The notes under the pieces: generated by a model | Databases searched by the model: none | Told to the model about the DNA's origin: nothing | Seen by the model: only the letters and a program-made list of their open reading frames with translations | Assembly: GCA_024643585.1 (NCBI GenBank) | Contig: JAHEMP010000084.1 | Span: forward strand, 1-8,650 | Length of the DNA stretch: 8,650 nt | Source: Crocinitomicaceae bacterium | GTDB lineage: Bacteria > Bacteroidota > Bacteroidia > Flavobacteriales_D > Crocinitomicaceae | Direction: 5' to 3' | Part shown: positions 4,613 to 8,650 of the stretch, piece after piece | How positions within the stretch are numbered: position 1 is the stretch's first letter | Layout: each line of letters begins with the position of its first letter | Program-made: the position numbers and the translations under genes

Positions 4613-7105
4613 CTAATTAATGTTCTCCCACGTTAGACCTCCTTGGTATCGCTTAGAGACTTTTCCATCCTCGTTCATTGCTAGCAAATTAATCCAATTG
4701 TTATCCACCAAATCCTTTATAGAGTTGTGTTTGGCAAGAATCGTATTTATCGCCTCCACCGGAGCTTCAATTATAACATTTAAACGCACGGGGTCGTGTC
4801 TGTACATTTCGCCGTCATGAATGGCTTGCCATGGAAGACCAACTCTTAGGTCGCCTGTAAACCCTTCAAGAACACCTAATCCAGAAGTAACATTGTGAAG
4901 GGTTTTATTTCCAGAACCATAAACCTTGTTGTCCACAGTCGAAGCGTAGTATTGGAGACTTATCCAACTCGTCACAACCATTGGGGCAGTCATAATTTGC
5001 TCGAGTACCGAAAACCCATTGTCGTTTTTCCAATTGTAAGAATGTAGGAAACTGCGCCCTTTGAAGTCAATGTTTTTTGTTCGACCTCGAGGAGCAACTA
5101 TAAAAGATGAGCATCCTGCTAAGCCCCACTCCGGTCTTGTTTGCGACCAGTCCTTACTTCTTGAAAGTATTGATTTTGTCGAATCAAGCTTCTTTTTAAA
5201 ATCTAATTTTAACACTCTTTCCCCGCGAGCATTTGAACTTGCCTTTCGAAGCGAGTTTTTGAGTTCCTTGAGCTCTTCCTTTCTTTCTTCAGGAACAACA
5301 CTTTCGTTAAAAATTGTCATTTCATCTGTCGTCGTGTCGTGCAAACAAGATAAGAACAAGGTATTAACTGGTATGAAAATGTTCTCTTTTTGAAGACCTT
5401 CTCTCACTTCTCGACTATTCAATACTTCCGCCGCAACTTTCGCATTTGCTTCTCCAGTATGTCCGCCGCAAGCGCCGCAATCGTATCCAGTTGCATGTGG
5501 GTTGTTCACCATCGTAGATCCATGTCCAACGATTAAAACCAATCTGCTAAAGTCATCGGTTAAAGACATCGCTGTCAAGGCATTTTTTGCCATTTGTATT
5601 TGACTTTGAAGTGGTATCCCTGTTGAATTTGATTCATTGTATTTCACAGTAAGATTCGCCGTAGTTGATTTGGTGAATTTTGACTTCACCCCAGCTTGAT
5701 TTGGATGTGGTACAGGTCGTGTGAAACCAAAGCTATCTGTGAATAGTTTTGGTAAAAACGACAATCCCATTGGACTAACGTATCCGAAGCAGGTTATTGC
5801 ACCCGATTTGAATGACTTCCAGGTCTGTTGAAATTGTCTGTACAATAATCGGTTTTTTAATACCGCTTGGTTGGCGTCCTTGTCGGACATTTCTTCCACT
5901 ATGGTGTGTCCAACTTTTAAAAGAACTGGGCATTGCGCTTCTCCGACTTCATTTCCTAAAGGCACATATTGAATTGGAAACCCGAAGAATCCTGCAAATC
6001 CTAACGTTTCGATTTCATTGTCCACCATTTCTAAATTTCTTCTGTACACCTCTGAGCGAACATCTATGCAGAAAATGGCTTGTGCTTTGGATTCCTTTTT
6101 GCCCTCGAGCGTTGAAAGGTCTTTTGAGTTGAAAGCGTTGACAATTTCGCTTTGCTCTGCTAAATCGAATGCCTCTTGCAGGATAAGGTTTGCCTTTAAA
6201 GCATTGTTTTCAGGTCTATTTTGACTGTACTGAGTTAATTTCGCAATTGCCAAATCCCATTCTGATGCTAGTTTATCATGTTGTACACAACTGTAAATAC
6301 ATGCTTCCCAGCAAAGTAAAACCGCTAGAAACTCAATTACCTTTCCGTCCTTTTTGCCGTAGAGTTCATTGTCCCAATCTATTTGAGCGGCAAAAGCCGA
6401 CCATCCACTCGTGCGAAGCAAAAGAGCGTGTAAAAAAACTTCTTCTCCGTCTTTCGGTATGCGAAGTATGTCAAGCGCTACTCTTGAAGCATCAACAGGG
6501 TTGTCGGGGAAGGTCTTTACGATTTTTCTGAAATTCTTCAACCCCATTATTTCGGGAGTTCTATCGATTAAGGCTTCCTCTTTCCATTCTTTGTAAAGAC
6601 ATTCATCTTGAATTGTCGGTGATAATATCGCCTGACCTTTGTCAAAGAAGGTGGCTGCAAACGCAGAGACCCGAGAGAGAATCAACCGATTCCAGTCTTT
6701 ATTGGTTAGGGCTCCTGCAACGTCTGCTACATTTTGGATTCTTTCCAGATTCTCATCCGTGGACCCACTTCTGTCCAAGGAATTCATAAAATCCGTTGGA
6801 TTCATTTCAATTTGTTTTCTCACCAGGATTTCTGCAATATGATTTAGCGTCAATTTCCCTTCTTCTATTTTCTTAAGATAGAATGAAGTCGGCATCGTCA
6901 TATTCACACCTCCCATTAGATTCAACTCATGTGCGACATTGTCAAATTTTCTTTCGCTTAATCCAAGATATGGATTAACGGCAACGAAACTTTCCAAAGG
7001 CCAAACGGGCGCTATTTTCTTGCTTGATTTTCTAAGCGTGTTAACAAAGGGCTCCGATTTAGCTGCCTCCTTGTTTAATGGAACTGTAAGATTTGTATCT
7101 AGCAT
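4613..7105 (-). CDS. dabA: DabA, beta-carbonic-anhydrase-like subunit of the DAB inorganic carbon transporter (DUF2309/UPF0753)
   Basis: DabA is the peripheral cytoplasmic subunit of the DAB complex. It is thought to hydrate CO2 to bicarbonate in one direction, driven by the cation gradient through DabB. The 830 residues match the length of characterised DabA proteins. The beta-carbonic-anhydrase-like zinc site is present: C346 and D348 in IFCIDVRSE (with R350 nearby for an Asp-Arg pair), H528 in LIVGHGS and C543 in GYDCGACGGHTGEAN. The H to C distance of 15 equals that of H524 and C539 in Halothiobacillus DabA. The N-terminal motif PVWPLESFVAVNP at 33-45 is also typical, as is RSFLHSYNW in the C-terminal third. 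The ATG at 7105 gives a start like other members. It lies 32 bases after dabB, and the intervening DNA is A-rich with no recognisable promoter. No key residue is missing, so an active protein is expected. Confidence 0.96.
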   Translation of the reverse strand: MLDTNLTVPLNKEAAKSEPFVNTLRKSSKKIAPVWPLESFVAVNPYLGLSERKFDNVAHELNLMGGVNMTMPTSFYLKKIEEGKLTLNHIAEILVRKQIEMNPTDFMNSLDRSGSTDENLERIQNVADVAGALTNKDWNRLILSRVSAFAATFFDKGQAILSPTIQDECLYKEWKEEALIDRTPEIMGLKNFRKIVKTFPDNPVDASRVALDILRIPKDGEEVFLHALLLRTSGWSAFAAQIDWDNELYGKKDGKVIEFLAVLLCWEACIYSCVQHDKLASEWDLAIAKLTQYSQNRPENNALKANLILQEAFDLAEQSEIVNAFNSKDLSTLEGKKESKAQAIFCIDVRSEVYRRNLEMVDNEIETLGFAGFFGFPIQYVPLGNEVGEAQCPVLLKVGHTIVEEMSDKDANQAVLKNRLLYRQFQQTWKSFKSGAITCFGYVSPMGLSFLPKLFTDSFGFTRPVPHPNQAGVKSKFTKSTTANLTVKYNESNSTGIPLQSQIQMAKNALTAMSLTDDFSRLVLIVGHGSTMVNNPHATGYDCGACGGHTGEANAKVAAEVLNSREVREGLQKENIFIPVNTLFLSCLHDTTTDEMTIFNESVVPEERKEELKELKNSLRKASSNARGERVLKLDFKKKLDSTKSILSRSKDWSQTRPEWGLAGCSSFIVAPRGRTKNIDFKGRSFLHSYNWKNDNGFSVLEQIMTAPMVVTSWISLQYYASTVDNKVYGSGNKTLHNVTSGLGVLEGFTGDLRVGLPWQAIHDGEMYRHDPVRLNVIIEAPVEAINTILAKHNSIKDLVDNNWINLLAMNEDGKVSKRYQGGLTWENIN

Positions 7106-7137
7106 ATTCTTATTATTAATGTGCGTTTCTTTGCTTA

Positions 7138-8650
7138 TTACTTATTAAAATTTCTGCTTTCCACAATTGGATTGTGCATTTTATTCAATTGATGAATGTG
7201 CAATGCGTTCACCATTTTATCAAACATTGCATTAACATAAAAGCCATTTTTCAAATGAATGAACCATACGCGGTATACATTTTTGTAAGGTATGACTGGC
7301 GCAATAATTTGGAAGAAGGTGACAAAACCAAAGATTAGTAATATTGATATTATCAAGACAACCTTTACAAAACTCGGTTTTATTAATTCCGGTAACTGTT
7401 GAACAAGAACATAATGCATGCTTGACTCTAAGGTGAAAAATGTAATGGTCACCGTAACAGCTATGATGAGTGTTCGAAACATCAGCATAATGCCGCCATT
7501 TGAGTCAATAGCTGTTGTGAACAATGAGGAAAGGCCCATGACGATAATAGCGCCTATGGCAACAAGAGCAAATTCATCCGAAATATTTACACCCCATATC
7601 CAAGCAAAAAAGAGATAAATTGTTATCGCCAATACGATACTGCTCGCTATTCTTATTGGGCTACCTAAACGATTGGCTTTTTTCACCTTTGAAGCGCGCA
7701 TTTTATCAATGACACTTCCCGAAGATAAAAATGCATGAGCCTTGTAGAAAGAATGCGCTACTAAGTGCAACATGGCTGCCGAATATGCTCCCATTCCACA
7801 TACCATCAAACTGAAGCCCATGTGTGCAACACTTGAATACCCCAATGAAGTCTTTACTGATGTTTGAGGCAGGAAAACAACCGAAGCAAATATTGCTGTG
7901 ATTGCACCTACTACTAATATTAATACGGAAGCGTAGGCAGTGGCATCCATAAGAAAAGCCATTCTAACAATAAGGAAAGGCCCTGCATTTAAAAGTCCTG
8001 CATGAAGCAATGCTGAAACCGGTGTTGGTGTCTCCATAACTTCTACCAACCAACCGTGAGCTGGAAACTGTGCGGACTTTAACATTGCAGAGAAGGCTAT
8101 AAACAAAGCTGCCAGTTCCAATCTGAGGGATATGGATTTTGTCACAAGTAGACTATTCAATTCGTTGAAAATGTCTTGAAGATTGCCCGTGTTGAATTCT
8201 AAATACAACAAACTAACCGCAATGACCAAACAAGTATCTCCGATTCTTGCTACGATAAATTTTTTGCGCGCGGCTACTATTGCTCCTGATCTGTCTCTGT
8301 AAAACAAAAGCAAGCTATGAAGTGAAATACTTGTTAAAATCCATGCTATAACCAACAAACCCAAGTTTCCCGACAGAACCAATAGTTGCACAGCAGCTAT
8401 GGTAATCGCCATTCTGCCTAAGAATCGACCTTGACCTGAATCTCCATCTAAATAATTGAAGCTAAAACGAACCACAATAAAACCAATTATAGCAATCATG
8501 GTGAACATTAAACTGCTCAAAGCGTCAATTCTAATACTTAAACCGAAATTGTTGATTCCGAGTAAAGAAGATTCTACGAGTCCATTGTTCACCGCTAAAT
8601 AAACACTAATGGCTGCTGAGAATAAACTAATTAACGTTGACGCCTTTGCC
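7138..8650 (-). CDS. dabB: DabB, membrane subunit of the DAB inorganic carbon transporter (NuoL/MrpA-like), 5' end outside window
   Basis: DabB is a polytopic membrane protein of the proton-conducting antiporter family shared with complex I subunit NuoL. It is thought to couple ion flow to DabA. Numbering from the GTG codon at 8592, visible motifs are LKSAQFPAHGWL at 171-182 (K172 matches the conserved channel lysine), TPTPVSALLHAG at 188-199, SVKTSLGYSSVAHMGF at 245-260, and HLVAHSFYKAHAFLSSG at 276-292, with about a dozen membrane helices. The GTG is not the true start: the frame stays open to the window edge for 19 more codons (AKASTLISLFSAAISVYLA), which encode part of the first membrane helix. 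At least 503 residues are visible, so probably only a short N-terminal piece is missing. DabB proteins lack the long C-terminal lateral helix of NuoL; here the protein ends with a polar tail after the last helix. The adjacent dabA decides the call over NuoL. Confidence 0.93.
   Translation of the reverse strand, partial: AKASTLISLFSAAISVYLAVNNGLVESSLLGINNFGLSIRIDALSSLMFTMIAIIGFIVVRFSFNYLDGDSGQGRFLGRMAITIAAVQLLVLSGNLGLLVIAWILTSISLHSLLLFYRDRSGAIVAARKKFIVARIGDTCLVIAVSLLYLEFNTGNLQDIFNELNSLLVTKSISLRLELAALFIAFSAMLKSAQFPAHGWLVEVMETPTPVSALLHAGLLNAGPFLIVRMAFLMDATAYASVLILVVGAITAIFASVVFLPQTSVKTSLGYSSVAHMGFSLMVCGMGAYSAAMLHLVAHSFYKAHAFLSSGSVIDKMRASKVKKANRLGSPIRIASSIVLAITIYLFFAWIWGVNISDEFALVAIGAIIVMGLSSLFTTAIDSNGGIMLMFRTLIIAVTVTITFFTLESSMHYVLVQQLPELIKPSFVKVVLIISILLIFGFVTFFQIIAPVIPYKNVYRVWFIHLKNGFYVNAMFDKMVNALHIHQLNKMHNPIVESRNFNK

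Noticed and set aside
4236..4616. 126-codon plus-strand open frame opposite the DUF6671 gene
   Set aside because: It lies wholly over a well-supported minus-strand gene and its start region, has no family-like motifs, and its serine/phenylalanine-rich composition is what an antisense frame would give.
5061..6531. Several 100-110 codon plus-strand open frames within dabA
   Set aside because: All are antisense to a fully conserved 830-codon gene and have no recognisable domains.
7138..8650. Complex I subunit NuoL/NADH dehydrogenase subunit 5, or MrpA antiporter subunit
   Set aside because: The membrane motifs are shared with these families, but the gene lies directly before dabA with no nuo or mrp genes in view, and the long NuoL C-terminal lateral helix is absent. 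DabB is the better call.

Overview
The window looks like chromosomal DNA from a Bacteroidota member, probably a Flavobacteriia-like heterotroph. The grounds are AT-rich DNA, a secreted protein whose signal peptide ends in SFSFGQ, starts preceded by A-rich rather than Shine-Dalgarno sequence, a promoter matching the Bacteroidota consensus (TTG, 19 bases, TAnnTTTG), and the style of the housekeeping proteins. The genus cannot be fixed from the sequence alone.

Layout. Positions 1-235 (+) hold the C-terminal end of riboflavin synthase. Positions 305-2762 are read on the minus strand, in transcription order: a 62-residue membrane protein, a rho-independent terminator, ispD (isoprenoid precursor synthesis), metF (methylene-tetrahydrofolate reductase), and a small secreted protein of unknown function that starts one base after the metF stop. 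A 118-base divergent intergenic region (2763-2880) carries a good promoter for a plus-strand bestrophin-family channel gene (2881-3753). From the right edge back to 3758, minus-strand genes form a tight cluster: dabB (cut by the window edge), dabA, and a DUF6671-type protein, with gaps of 32 and 15 bases.

The most interesting part is 2881-8650. DabA and DabB together form the DAB inorganic carbon accumulation complex: a membrane subunit related to the proton-pumping subunits of complex I, coupled to a cytoplasmic beta-carbonic-anhydrase-like zinc protein that converts CO2 to bicarbonate in one direction. All four zinc-site residues known for DabA are visible (C346, D348, H528, C543). The third gene of the operon codes for an uncharacterised protein with strongly motif-like segments and four CxxC pairs. 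The operon runs tail-to-tail into a bestrophin channel gene, a family that includes bicarbonate-permeable channels in eukaryotes. The inference is a bicarbonate-handling island: DAB to make and hold bicarbonate, an unknown accessory protein, and possibly an anion channel. DAB itself is described; the DUF6671 and bestrophin links are hypotheses.

No mobile element, CRISPR array, tRNA or rRNA was seen, and there is no stretch over 300 bases without a gene.
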